Origin: Rhodocyclaceae bacterium
GTDB lineage: Bacteria > Pseudomonadota > Gammaproteobacteria > Burkholderiales > Rhodocyclaceae
Direction of reading: 5' to 3'
Assembly (NCBI GenBank): GCA_018262775.1
Contig: JADFDU010000001.1
Span: 33,769-97,768 of the forward strand
Length of the DNA stretch: 64,000 nt
Shown here piece after piece: positions 26,472 through 35,989 of this stretch (position 1 is its first letter; each line of letters opens with the position of its first letter). A program made the position numbers and the translations under genes. Below the pieces are notes generated by a model. It was not told the DNA's origin. It did not search any database and was given only the letters and a program-made list of their open reading frames with translations.

Positions 26472-28085
26472 ATGCGTACCTACAAGAGTGACGTCGTCGT
26501 CATCGGCGGCGGCCTGGCGGGCATCTGCGCCGCGCTGGAACTGCTCGACGCCGGCAAAAGCGTGACGATCCTGGACCGCGACGGCGAGGAGAACTTCGGC
26601 GGCCTGGCGAAGGAGAGCTTCGGCGGCATCTTCGTCGTCGGCAGCCGCGAGCAGCAACGCGCCGGATTCCAGGACTCCCCCCGCCAGGCCTACGACGACT
26701 GGTGCGCCTTCGCCGAATTCGGCGTCGACGACCACTGGCCGCGTCGCTGGGCCGAGGCCTACACCGGACGCTGCCACGACGAGGTGTATCTCTGGCTCAA
26801 GGCCAGGGGCATCACGTTTTTTCCGGTGCCGCACTGGATCGAGCGCGGCCTGCACACGCCGGGCAATTCGCTGCCGCGCTTCCACATCGTCTGGGGAACC
26901 GGCCGCGAGTTGGCGGTGCAGCTCATCAAGCGGCTGCGCAACCACGCGAATGCGGCCAGACTGACGCTGCATTTCGGCCACCGCGTCGAGGCATTCACCC
27001 GCCTGATGGGCGAGATCAGCGGCTGCAGCGGCCAGCTCGAAGCGGGCGGCGAACCCTTCGAGGCTTTCGGCGATGCCATCCTCGTCGCCGCGGGCGGCAT
27101 CAACGGCAATCTGGAGCGGGTACGACAGAACTGGCATGCCGACTGGCGCACGCCGCCGCAAACACTTCTCAACGGCTCGCACCGCTACGCCGACGGCATG
27201 CTGCACGACGCGGTCGGCAAGGTTGGCGGCAACGTCACGCACCTGGACAAGATGTGGGACTACGCCGCCGGCGTGCGTCACTGGAATCCGCGCAAGCCCA
27301 ACCACGGCCTGTCGCTGGTGCCACCGCGCACCGCCCTGTGGGTGGACTGGCGCGGCCAGCGCTTCATGCCGCCGCTGCTGACGGGCTACGACACGCGCGA
27401 CCTGGTGACGCGGGTGTGCGCCACCGAGCGCCAGTACTCCTGGCAGATCCTCAACCGCAAGATCGCGCTGAAAGAGCTGGGCATCTCCGGCGCCGAGTTC
27501 AACCCTTCGATCCGCGACAAGAAGAAGCTGTCCTTCCTGCGCGACCTGCTGTTCGGCAACCGCTGGCTGGTGGACCAGCTGACCACGCACTGCGAGGACG
27601 TCGTCGTCGCCGGCACGCTGCCGGCGCTGGTGGAAAAAATGAATGCACTGCAGGGCGACCAGGGCAACGATGGCGTCGATATAGAAGTGCTGGCCGCGGC
27701 GCTGACGAAATACGATGCGCAGATCGCGCGCGGCCCGGCCCATTACGAGGATGAGCAACTGCAGCGCATTGCCTACCTGCGGCAATGGAAGGGCGACCGC
27801 ATCCGCACCTGCAAGTCGCAGCGCATCCTCGACGACAAGGCGCTGCCGCTCATCGCCATTCGCGAGTCCATCATCAGCCGCAAGAGCCTGGGCGGCATCC
27901 AGACCGACCTCGACAGCCGCGTGCTCGACAGCGCCGGCCAGCCGATCCCGCGGCTCTATGCGGCGGGCGAGGCGACCGGTTTCGGCGGTGGCGGCAGCCA
28001 TGGCCTGCGCGCGCTGGAAGGCACTTTCCTCGGCTGTTGCGTCCTCACCGGACGCATCGCCGGTCAATCGATCGCAAAGGGTTAA
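26472..28085 (+). CDS. FAD-binding dehydrogenase (fumarate reductase/KstD-like flavoprotein)
   Basis: DVVVIGGGLAGICAALELLDAGKSVTILDRD; C-terminal LYAAGEATGFGGGGSHGLRALEGTFLGCCVLTGR. Confidence 0.88.
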   Translation: MRTYKSDVVVIGGGLAGICAALELLDAGKSVTILDRDGEENFGGLAKESFGGIFVVGSREQQRAGFQDSPRQAYDDWCAFAEFGVDDHWPRRWAEAYTGRCHDEVYLWLKARGITFFPVPHWIERGLHTPGNSLPRFHIVWGTGRELAVQLIKRLRNHANAARLTLHFGHRVEAFTRLMGEISGCSGQLEAGGEPFEAFGDAILVAAGGINGNLERVRQNWHADWRTPPQTLLNGSHRYADGMLHDAVGKVGGNVTHLDKMWDYAAGVRHWNPRKPNHGLSLVPPRTALWVDWRGQRFMPPLLTGYDTRDLVTRVCATERQYSWQILNRKIALKELGISGAEFNPSIRDKKKLSFLRDLLFGNRWLVDQLTTHCEDVVVAGTLPALVEKMNALQGDQGNDGVDIEVLAAALTKYDAQIARGPAHYEDEQLQRIAYLRQWKGDRIRTCKSQRILDDKALPLIAIRESIISRKSLGGIQTDLDSRVLDSAGQPIPRLYAAGEATGFGGGGSHGLRALEGTFLGCCVLTGRIAGQSIAKG

Positions 28086-28087
28086 CC

Positions 28088-29821
28088 ATGAAGAAAACCG
28101 CGGCATGGCTTGCCACCCACGCGCTGGAGCAGCTCGGCGTGCGCTTCACCTTCGGCATCCCCGGCGTGCAGAACACCGAGTTCTACGACGAGCTGAACCA
28201 GTCTGAAACGATCACGCCGATCCTCGTCACCCACGAAGGCAGCGCTGCTTTCATCGCCGACGCGGTGAGCCGCGTCTCCGGCTCGATCGGCACGCTCGCC
28301 ATCGTGCCGGCGGCCGGTCTCACCCACGCCTCGAGCGGCATTGCCGAGGCGCTGCTCGCCGGCGTGCCGATGCTGGTGATCACCGGCGGCATCCGCACCG
28401 ACCTGGGCAAACACTACCAGCTGCACGAGATCGACCAGCACGCTTTCATGAAGCCGCTGACCAAGGCGACCTTCCGCATCGAGCGCCACGTCGATGTCGT
28501 GCCGACGATCTTCGAGGCCTATCGCATCGCCACCTCGGGCGAGCCGGGCCCGGTCTTCGTCGAACTGCCGGCGAACCTGCAGCTGTTTCCGCAAGAGGTG
28601 GGCGAGCTGCCCGCGTGGGTGCGACCGGCGGCACCGCCCCTGCCGGCGCAGGAAGACATCGCGCGTGCGGCCGAGGTGCTGCTGACGGCTGACCACCCCG
28701 GCATCTTTGCCGGCTGGGGCGCGGTGGACGCGCTACCGCAACTGAAGGAGATCGCGGAGTTCCTGCAGGCGCCGGTGGCCACCACCCTGCAGGGCTTGTC
28801 GACCTTCCCCGCCACACATCCGCTGCATGCCGGCTTCAGCTTCGGCCCGCATGCCGTGCCCGCCGCACGCAACGCCTTCGCCGCTTGCGACGCCCTGCTC
28901 GCCGTCGGCACGCGCTTCGGCGAGATCGGCACCGGCAGCTTCGGCGTGACGGTACCGGAAAAGCTGGTGCACATCGACATCAACCCGCAGGTGTTCGACA
29001 AGAACTATCCGGCCAAGGTGGCACTTGAAGGCGATGCGGCCGCCGTATTGCAGAAACTGACTTTTGAATTGCAGCAGCGCGGCGCGGCACGCGCGGCCGG
29101 CAACGGGCCGCAGGAGCAGATCCGCCGCGACAAGCAGGCCTACCGCGAGGAATGGTATGCGCATGACTCCAAGGGGCGCGTGAACCCGGCACGCTTCTTC
29201 GATGAGCTGCGGCTACAGATGCCCGACAACGCCATCGCCACGGTGGACGACGGCAACCACACCTTCCTCACCGCCGAGCTCTTCCCGGTGCACGCCAGCC
29301 GCGCGCTGATCCTGCCGACCGATTTCAACTGCATGGGTTATGCGGTGCCCGCCGCCGTCGGCGCCAAACTGTCGCAACCGCAACGCGAGGTGTTCTCCAT
29401 CGTCGGCGACGGCGCCTTCATGATGACAGGCATAGAAATCCTCACGGCGACGAAGGAGGGACTGGGCGTCGCTTACTTCGTCTTCCACGACGGCGAGCTG
29501 TCGCAGATCGCCCAGGCGCAGGAGATTCCCTACAACCGCAAGCCGTGCGCCGTGCTCGGCTCGGTGAACCTCGAGGGCATCGCCATGGCCACCGGCGCGG
29601 CCTACGTGCGCATGGAAAACGACGCGGCCATCGCCGGCGCCATCAGCGAGGCGCGCCGCATCACCGCGACCGGCCGGCCGGTGGTGGTGGACGTGAACAT
29701 CGACTATTCGAAGCGCACCGCCTTCACCAAGGGCGCGGTGAAGACCAACTTCAAGCGCTTCCCGCTGGCGCAGCGCCTGCGCATGGTAAGCCGGGCGCTG
29801 GTGCGCAAGGTAACGGGTTGA
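28088..29821 (+). CDS. Thiamine diphosphate-dependent enzyme, acetolactate synthase-like
   Basis: FTFGIPGVQNTEFYD, THEGSAAFIADA catalytic Glu region, VGDGAFMMTGIEILTATKEGLGVAYFVFHDGELSQIAQ. Confidence 0.88.
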   Translation: MKKTAAWLATHALEQLGVRFTFGIPGVQNTEFYDELNQSETITPILVTHEGSAAFIADAVSRVSGSIGTLAIVPAAGLTHASSGIAEALLAGVPMLVITGGIRTDLGKHYQLHEIDQHAFMKPLTKATFRIERHVDVVPTIFEAYRIATSGEPGPVFVELPANLQLFPQEVGELPAWVRPAAPPLPAQEDIARAAEVLLTADHPGIFAGWGAVDALPQLKEIAEFLQAPVATTLQGLSTFPATHPLHAGFSFGPHAVPAARNAFAACDALLAVGTRFGEIGTGSFGVTVPEKLVHIDINPQVFDKNYPAKVALEGDAAAVLQKLTFELQQRGAARAAGNGPQEQIRRDKQAYREEWYAHDSKGRVNPARFFDELRLQMPDNAIATVDDGNHTFLTAELFPVHASRALILPTDFNCMGYAVPAAVGAKLSQPQREVFSIVGDGAFMMTGIEILTATKEGLGVAYFVFHDGELSQIAQAQEIPYNRKPCAVLGSVNLEGIAMATGAAYVRMENDAAIAGAISEARRITATGRPVVVDVNIDYSKRTAFTKGAVKTNFKRFPLAQRLRMVSRALVRKVTG

Positions 29822-29842
29822 CAGGGTTGGGCACGCATCCGT

Positions 29843-29925
29843 CATTCCCGCGAAAGCGGGAATCCAGAGTCTTTTCCTTCCCGCTGGATTCCGGCTCGCG
29901 CTATGCGCGTCCGGAATGACGACCG
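29843..29925. repeat. REP-like inverted repeat unit (CGTCATTCCCGCGAAAGCGGGAATCCA ... TGGATTCCGGCTCGCGC...CCGGAATGACG)
   Basis: Shares GTCATTCCCGCGnAAGCGGGAATCCA with 22314-22395. Confidence 0.75.
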
Positions 29926-29935
29926 GTTTCGGCAA

Positions 29936-30682
29936 ATGATGTTCCTGCTCAAGAAACTTCTCACCGCGCTGGTGTTACCGCCGGCGGGGCCGTTGCTTCT
30001 GGCGTTGCTGGGTTTGCTGCTGCTGCGGCGCCGGCCGCGCCTGGGCAAGACGCTGGCCTGGGGCGGCCTCATCCTGCTGTGGCTGCTCGCCACGCCCGCC
30101 GTGACGAAACCGATGCTCGCCACGCTCGAGGACGTGCCGCCACTCGACCTCGCGCAGGCAAAGGACGCACAAGCCATCGTCGTGCTCGGCGGCGGCAGTT
30201 ACTGGGCGGCGCCGGAATACGGCGGAGATACGGTGAGCCGCTGGTCGCTGGAGCGCATCCGCTACGCGGCGCGGCTGCACCGCGACACCGGCCTGCCGCT
30301 GCTGGTGACGGGTGGCGCGCCGCTGGGCGGCGTGCCCGAGGGCCGCAGCATGCGCGACGCGCTGGAGCGGGATTTTGGCGTCAAGGTGCGCTGGGTCGAG
30401 GACCGCTCCGCCGACACGCGCGACAATGCGCGCATGAGCGCAGCCCTGCTGAAAGAAGCCGGTGTCGGGCGCGTGCTGCTGGTGACGCACGCCTGGCATA
30501 TGAAGCGCGCACGAGCAGCGTTTGCTTCTGCCAACCTGCAAGTCATCGCCGCACCGACCGGCTACGAGACGACCGGCCCGCTCACACCGCTGGATTTCTT
30601 GCCACGTCCGGGCGGCCTGTGGGCCGGGCATGTCGCCGTGCACGAGTGGCTCGGTCGTCTCGTGCAGTCACTGCGGCGCTAA
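29936..30682 (+). CDS. YdcF/ElyC family DUF218 membrane protein
   Basis: AIVVLGGGSYWAAPEYGGDTVSRWSLERIRYAARLHRDTGLPLLVTGG; TRDNARMSAALLKEAG. Confidence 0.88.
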   Translation: MMFLLKKLLTALVLPPAGPLLLALLGLLLLRRRPRLGKTLAWGGLILLWLLATPAVTKPMLATLEDVPPLDLAQAKDAQAIVVLGGGSYWAAPEYGGDTVSRWSLERIRYAARLHRDTGLPLLVTGGAPLGGVPEGRSMRDALERDFGVKVRWVEDRSADTRDNARMSAALLKEAGVGRVLLVTHAWHMKRARAAFASANLQVIAAPTGYETTGPLTPLDFLPRPGGLWAGHVAVHEWLGRLVQSLRR

Positions 30683-30726
30683 GGCACCAAGGCGCCAAGG
30701 TAAACTGGCACGCCAGCAGGCAAGGC

Positions 30727-31194
30727 TTATTCCTGCAGCAGTTCGATTTCCACCCGTCGGTTCGGCGCCAGGCAGCGGATCAGTTCCGCTCGCGGTTTCC
30801 TTGCATCGCACTTCACCAGCGGCTGGGTTTCGCCGAGGCCGGCAACCTCGATGCGGAAATTCCCATCACGGGAAATGAGGTAATTACGCACCGCCTCGGC
30901 GCGACGCAGCGAGAGCTTGCGGTTGTCGTCTTCCTTGCCCATGTTGTCCGTGTGCCCGGACACCTTGATCCTGCGCATGACCAGTGCCGGGTTGTCCTTG
31001 ACCACCTTGTCGAGGGCCTTCCTGCCACCCGGGGTGAGGACGTCCTCGGCACTGCCGAATAGCGTCGCGCCGTCGAGCCGGATGACACCGAGGTTGCGGC
31101 TGCCTTGCACCTGATCGCGCTTCGCGTTGATCTCGGCGGCGGCGGGAAGCGCCAGCATGGCGCAGGCAAGCAATAGCAAGACCGGTTTCTTCAT
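30727..31194 (-). CDS. OmpA-family protein
   Basis: Signal peptide; IKVSGHTDNMGKEDDNRKLSLRRAEAVRNYL. Confidence 0.9.
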   Translation of the reverse strand: MKKPVLLLLACAMLALPAAAEINAKRDQVQGSRNLGVIRLDGATLFGSAEDVLTPGGRKALDKVVKDNPALVMRRIKVSGHTDNMGKEDDNRKLSLRRAEAVRNYLISRDGNFRIEVAGLGETQPLVKCDARKPRAELIRCLAPNRRVEIELLQE

Positions 31195-31225
31195 GGGGAG
31201 TCCCCTTGGTGGTTGAACGGCGGTG

Positions 31226-32026
31226 TCAGCGGCCCGTGAAGACCGGTTTGCGTTTCTCGATGAAAGCCGCCACGCCCTCGGCGAAATCGTCGCTGGCGCT
31301 GCAGTGCGCGAAGGACTGCGCCTCGGCGCGCAACTGATCGGCGAGCGACGTATGCAACGACTGGCCCAGCAGGCGCTTGGTGCCGGCATGAGCCTGCGCC
31401 GGCCCGGCGGCCAGGCGCTGTACCAGGGCGGCGCTGGCCGCATCGAGTTCGGCCAATGGCACGACGCGGTTGACCAGGCCGAAGGAAAGCGCCTGCTGCG
31501 CGTCGAGGCGCTCGGCCAGCAGCATGAGTTCAGCCGCGCACTTGGCGCCGAGCAGGCGCGGCAGGAACCAGGTGCTGCCGCCGTCGGCGCTGGTGCCGAG
31601 CAGCGCGTAGCCGCTGGTGAAGTAGGCGTTGTCGGCGGCCACTGCCAGGTCGCAGCCGGCCATCAGCGAAAAGCCAAAACCGGCGCAGGCGCCGCGCACC
31701 TTGGCGACGACCGGCTGCGGCAGGCCGCGCAGGATTTCGACGGCCGGATGCACGTAGTCGCTGATCATGCCGTGAAAGGCCTGCTGCCGCTGTTGCGGCG
31801 CGGCGGCGATGATGCCCTTGAATTCCTTGATGTCGCCGCCGGCCATGAAGTGATCACCGGCGCCGGTGACGACGACGACCTTCACGCCTGTCGCCTGCTG
31901 CAGTTCTTCGGTACGCACCAGCAGAGCTTTGGCCATCTCCATGCCGAGTGCGTTCATCGCCTGCGGACGGTTCAGAGTCAAGGTGGCGACGTCACCGTCA
32001 ATGTCGAGGAGGACCTGGTCGTGCAT
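31226..32026 (-). CDS. Enoyl-CoA hydratase/isomerase
   Basis: Crotonase fold: VTGAGDHFMAGGDIKEF, KVRGACAGFGFSLMAGCDLAVAAD. Confidence 0.92.
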   Translation of the reverse strand: MHDQVLLDIDGDVATLTLNRPQAMNALGMEMAKALLVRTEELQQATGVKVVVVTGAGDHFMAGGDIKEFKGIIAAAPQQRQQAFHGMISDYVHPAVEILRGLPQPVVAKVRGACAGFGFSLMAGCDLAVAADNAYFTSGYALLGTSADGGSTWFLPRLLGAKCAAELMLLAERLDAQQALSFGLVNRVVPLAELDAASAALVQRLAAGPAQAHAGTKRLLGQSLHTSLADQLRAEAQSFAHCSASDDFAEGVAAFIEKRKPVFTGR

Positions 32027-32038
32027 GTTCCGCTCCGC

Positions 32039-33508
32039 TTATTTTTCCGCCGCGGCGTTGCGCAGCAGGCGATGGTAGAAGCCGATCAGCTCGGCGTAGT
32101 TGGCGGTCGAGATGCGCTCGTTGGTGCCGTGGAAGCGTGGCAGGTCCTCACTCTTCGCACGCACCGGCGAGAAGCGGTAGATATGCTCGGCGATCGGCGC
32201 CATGTGGCGCGAATCGGTGGCGCCGATCATCAGTCCCGGCGCGACGACGGTGCCGGGGAACAGTTCGCGCACGGTGCGGGCGATGAGCTGGTAGGACGGC
32301 GCCGTCGACGGCGAGATCGGCGTCGGCTCGTAGGAGAAGCCGCTTTTCGCCACCGTAATCCTGTCGTTGGCGACGACCGACTTGACGTGCGTCGTCACAC
32401 TCTCCGAGTCATCGCCGGGGAGGATGCGGAAATTCACCAGGGCATCGGCGCGGCCGGGCAGCACGTTCTCTTTGTTGCCGGCGTGCATCACCGTCAGCGC
32501 GGTGGTGGTGCGCAGCATGGCATTGGTGGCGGCGCCCTTCTCCAGCTGACTTTTGACGACGGGGCCGAACAGCCACAGATTGGAGAGGAGCACGCGGTTC
32601 AGGCCATTCATCTCCGGCGCGATGGTGTCGAACATCTCGGCGGCGACGCCGCGGAAGGCCGCCGGCATCTGCCGCACTTCCAGTTGCACCAGCGCCGCGC
32701 TCAACATGCCGATGGCGGTCTGTGGCGGCGGCATCGAGGAGTGCCCCGGCACGGCGCTCGCACCGAGTGCGAGGGTGAGGTAGCCCTTCTCCGCGGTACC
32801 GATGAGGGCCACCGGCCGCTCGAGGCCCTTGAGCACGCCCTCGGTGATCAGCAGGCCCTCGTCAGTGACGAAATCGAGCTTGACGCCGCGCGACTGCAGC
32901 AGGGCGGCAATGGCCTTGGCGCCGCGCTCGCCGCCGATCTCCTCGTCGTGGCCGAAGGCGAGATAAACAGTCTGACGCGGCTTGAAGCCGCTCGCGGCGA
33001 GCATCTCCACGGCTTCCATGATGGCGAACAGGTTGCCCTTGTCATCCCAGGCACCGCGCCCCCAGACGAAGCCATCGCGAATCTCGCCGCCGAAGGGATC
33101 GGCCTGCCAGTCCTTCTCCGTGCCGGCGGCGATGGGCACCACATCCTGGTGCGCCATCAGCATGATCGGCTTGGCCGCGGCATCGCTGCCGGGCCAGGTA
33201 AAGAGCAGGCTGAACTCGTTGACACGTTCGCGCTTCAGCACGGCATGGGCGCGCGGGTAATATTTTTGCAGGAGCGCGTGCAACTTGCGGAATTCTTCTG
33301 CGCCGGCACCCGGCTTGTCATCGAGGGAAATGGTGCGCAGGCGCACGGCGGCGGACAGGCGTTGCGCCGCGGCGTTGGCATCGATGGCGGGCGGCGGCGA
33401 CGGTGGCACGTCGATCTGTCGCGAGCCGTGGCGCAGCGTGTTGGCGGCGAGCGCAACAAGCAGGACGGCAAGCAGCGCGGCAAGCGTCAATCCTATTTTT
33501 TTCAGCAT
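32039..33508 (-). CDS. M20-family metallopeptidase (carboxypeptidase S-like)
   Basis: MLMAHQDVVPI, WGRGAWDDKGNLFAIMEA, GHDEEIGGERGA. Confidence 0.93.
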   Translation of the reverse strand: MLKKIGLTLAALLAVLLVALAANTLRHGSRQIDVPPSPPPAIDANAAAQRLSAAVRLRTISLDDKPGAGAEEFRKLHALLQKYYPRAHAVLKRERVNEFSLLFTWPGSDAAAKPIMLMAHQDVVPIAAGTEKDWQADPFGGEIRDGFVWGRGAWDDKGNLFAIMEAVEMLAASGFKPRQTVYLAFGHDEEIGGERGAKAIAALLQSRGVKLDFVTDEGLLITEGVLKGLERPVALIGTAEKGYLTLALGASAVPGHSSMPPPQTAIGMLSAALVQLEVRQMPAAFRGVAAEMFDTIAPEMNGLNRVLLSNLWLFGPVVKSQLEKGAATNAMLRTTTALTVMHAGNKENVLPGRADALVNFRILPGDDSESVTTHVKSVVANDRITVAKSGFSYEPTPISPSTAPSYQLIARTVRELFPGTVVAPGLMIGATDSRHMAPIAEHIYRFSPVRAKSEDLPRFHGTNERISTANYAELIGFYHRLLRNAAAEK

Positions 33509-33564
33509 GCTTCTCCCCCCGGGCAACGGCGTGCCGCGGCGTGCTGCCGCGGCCGAATCGGATA

Positions 33565-33963
33565 TTACATCTCGGGCGGCACGTCGCGCTTTCTGCCGTC
33601 CGCGGCGAGGGCGACATACGTGAGCTGCGCTTCCGTCACCTTGACCACGATGGGATCGGTCGGACGGCGCTCGGCATAGACCTCGACGTTGATGGTCATG
33701 GAGGTGCGGCCGACCTCGATCACCTCGGCGTAGAAGGACAGCACGTCGCCCACCGACACCGGCTGTTTGAAGAGGAACTGGTTGACGGCAATGGTGGCGA
33801 CGCGACCGCGCGCGCGGCGGATGGCGACGATGCCGCCAGCCAGGTCGACATTGGCCATGACGTAGCCGCCGAAGATGTCACCGGCGTGATTCACGTCGGC
33901 CGGCATCGGCATCAGGCGCAGCGTCGGCTGCCTGCTCGGCAATCGCGTCGGTTCGTCGCTCAT
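33565..33963 (-). CDS. Acyl-CoA thioesterase (hot-dog, YciA-like)
   Basis: MPADVNHAGDIFGGYVMANVDLAGGIVA. Confidence 0.9.
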   Translation of the reverse strand: MSDEPTRLPSRQPTLRLMPMPADVNHAGDIFGGYVMANVDLAGGIVAIRRARGRVATIAVNQFLFKQPVSVGDVLSFYAEVIEVGRTSMTINVEVYAERRPTDPIVVKVTEAQLTYVALAADGRKRDVPPEM

Positions 33964-33997
33964 CGGTTTGCTCCTTGTCCCACGGGACTTCCTTTGG

Positions 33998-34057
33998 TCG
34001 TAGGTCGGCCTTCAGGCCGACTCGGCCGCTGCAGTCGGACTGAAGCCCGACCTACGA
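33998..34057. repeat. Imperfect inverted repeat TCGTAGGTCGGCCTTCAGGCCGACT...AGTCGGACTGAAGCCCGACCTACGA
   Basis: Palindromic arms read in sequence; right arm overlaps stop codon of the FadJ-like gene. Confidence 0.7.
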
Positions 34058-35989
34058 ATGCGCCTTCAAATAGTTCATCGGCCCGCCGGTGAAGGGGGCG
34101 AAGCCAGTGCCGAAGATCACGCCGGCATCGGCCAGTTCGGCGTCGGCGACGACACCCTGCTCGACGCAGCGCTGCACCGCCTGCAGCAGCGGCCGCACGA
34201 GCCGTTCGGCGAGCCCGGCCGGCACCGTGCCGACGGCCCCTTTCTGCGGCTTGCCCTGATTGTACGTGTAGAAGCCGCGGCCGGTCTTGCGGCCGAGATG
34301 GCCGGCCGCGACCAGTTCGAGCAGCTTCTTCGGCGGCACCACGCCTTCGCCGGCCAGTTCCTTGCCCGCCGCCACGGCGATGTCGAGGCCGACGGTGTCG
34401 GCCAGTTCGATCGGGCCGAGCGGCATGCCGAAAGCCAGCGCCGCCTCGTCCACCGCCTCGGGCGCAATGCCCTCGTCCACGCAACGCATCGCTTCCTGCA
34501 TGTACGGCGCCAGCACGGCGTTGACCAGAAAGCCCGGCGCGCTCTTCACCGGCAGCGGCAGTTTGTCGATCTTGCGCACGAAGGCCATGGCCTGCTTCAG
34601 CGCCACGGCATCCGAGGCGGCACCCTCGACCACCTCGACCAGCGGCATCTTCGCCACCGGATTGAAGAAGTGGATGCCGACCAGGCGCGCGGGGTTCTGC
34701 AGCGCCGTGGCGATGTCCTCGAGCCGCAGGCTGGAAGTGTTGGTGGCGAGCACTGCACCGGGCTTGGCGATGCGCTCGATGTCGGCGAAGAGCTTCTGCT
34801 TCGCTTCGAGGTTCTCGAAGATCGCCTCGATCACCACGTCGGCCTGGCGCGCACCCTGGCCGCTCGGATCGGGAATCAGGCGGTCGAGCGTGAAGCGCAC
34901 CTGGGTGTCGTCGCGCAGCTTCTTCTTGAACGCCGCCGCCGCGCGCTGGATGGCCGGCGCGATGCGCTCAATGTTCTGGTCCTGCAGCGTCACGGTGAGG
35001 CCGCGCAGCGCCGCCCAGGCGGCGATGTCGCCACCCATGACACCGGCGCCGATCACGTGCAGATGCTTCGGCGCGAAGTCACCGCTTTTGCCATCACTCT
35101 TGCCAAAGCCTTTCAGGCGCTCCTGCAGGTAGTAGACGCGGACGAGGTTCTTCGTCGTCGGCGAGGCGGCGATGGCGTCCATCGAGGTCGGCTTGTCGGC
35201 CGGCACGGCGAGCGCGTTGCCGCCGTAATTCGCCCACATGTCAATGATGGCGTAGGGCGCCGGATAATGTTCGGGGCGGGCGCGCGCGGCTACCTGTTTT
35301 TTCGCCTGCGACGCGACGAAGCCCTTCAGCGGGCCATTCATCAGGCGCTGCATGAAGGGCAGCGTGCGCGGCGGCCGGCCGGAGGTGGCCAGCATGCGCG
35401 CGGCGTTGTCCATGACGCGCGGCGGCACGCATTCATCGGCGAAACCGAGCCGCTTCGCGCGCTTGGTGTCGAGGGCGCGGCCGCTGAGCATCATGTCGAG
35501 CGCGGCAGTCGGGCCGATGATCTGCGGCAGACGCAGCATGCCGCCCCAGCCCGGGACGATGCCGAGCATGACTTCCGGCAGGGCGATGCGCGTGCCCGGC
35601 TCGTCCACCGCCACGCGGTAGCGGCAGGCCAGCGCCAGCTCGGTGCCGCCGCCCATGCAATGGCCGCGGATCAGCGCCAGGGTCGGGTATTTCACCGCAG
35701 CGAGGCGGTTGTACATGTCCCAGCCGCGCTGGACGAGTGCGCGCGCATCTGCGGGCGAGCCGATCTGCGTAAATTCCTCGATGTCGGCGCCGGCGATGAA
35801 GCCGGCGCTCTTGCCGGAGCGGATCACCAGCGCCTTCGGCGGTTCACGCTCGAGTTCATCGAGCACCAGGCCGAGCTCGTGCATCGCTGCTGCGGAAAGC
35901 GTGTTGGTCGATTCGCCGGCCTTGTCGAAAATCAGCCAGGCGAGTCCGGCGGGTTCGCGCTCGAGGCGCCAGTGTTTCAGTTCCTGCAT
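34052..35989 (-). CDS. fadJ: Bifunctional enoyl-CoA hydratase/3-hydroxyacyl-CoA dehydrogenase
   Basis: N-terminal crotonase domain and HVIGAGVMGGDIAAWAALRGLTVTLQD NAD-binding domain. Confidence 0.92.
   Translation of the reverse strand: MQELKHWRLEREPAGLAWLIFDKAGESTNTLSAAAMHELGLVLDELEREPPKALVIRSGKSAGFIAGADIEEFTQIGSPADARALVQRGWDMYNRLAAVKYPTLALIRGHCMGGGTELALACRYRVAVDEPGTRIALPEVMLGIVPGWGGMLRLPQIIGPTAALDMMLSGRALDTKRAKRLGFADECVPPRVMDNAARMLATSGRPPRTLPFMQRLMNGPLKGFVASQAKKQVAARARPEHYPAPYAIIDMWANYGGNALAVPADKPTSMDAIAASPTTKNLVRVYYLQERLKGFGKSDGKSGDFAPKHLHVIGAGVMGGDIAAWAALRGLTVTLQDQNIERIAPAIQRAAAAFKKKLRDDTQVRFTLDRLIPDPSGQGARQADVVIEAIFENLEAKQKLFADIERIAKPGAVLATNTSSLRLEDIATALQNPARLVGIHFFNPVAKMPLVEVVEGAASDAVALKQAMAFVRKIDKLPLPVKSAPGFLVNAVLAPYMQEAMRCVDEGIAPEAVDEAALAFGMPLGPIELADTVGLDIAVAAGKELAGEGVVPPKKLLELVAAGHLGRKTGRGFYTYNQGKPQKGAVGTVPAGLAERLVRPLLQAVQRCVEQGVVADAELADAGVIFGTGFAPFTGGPMNYLKAHS

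Noticed and set aside
32548-32556. CTGACTTTTG at ~32548 and CTGACTTTGG at ~45253
   Set aside because: Right half of the dispersed motif only; the upstream GCCGT at N10 is absent (GGCGC and GGGCG), so not counted as copies.
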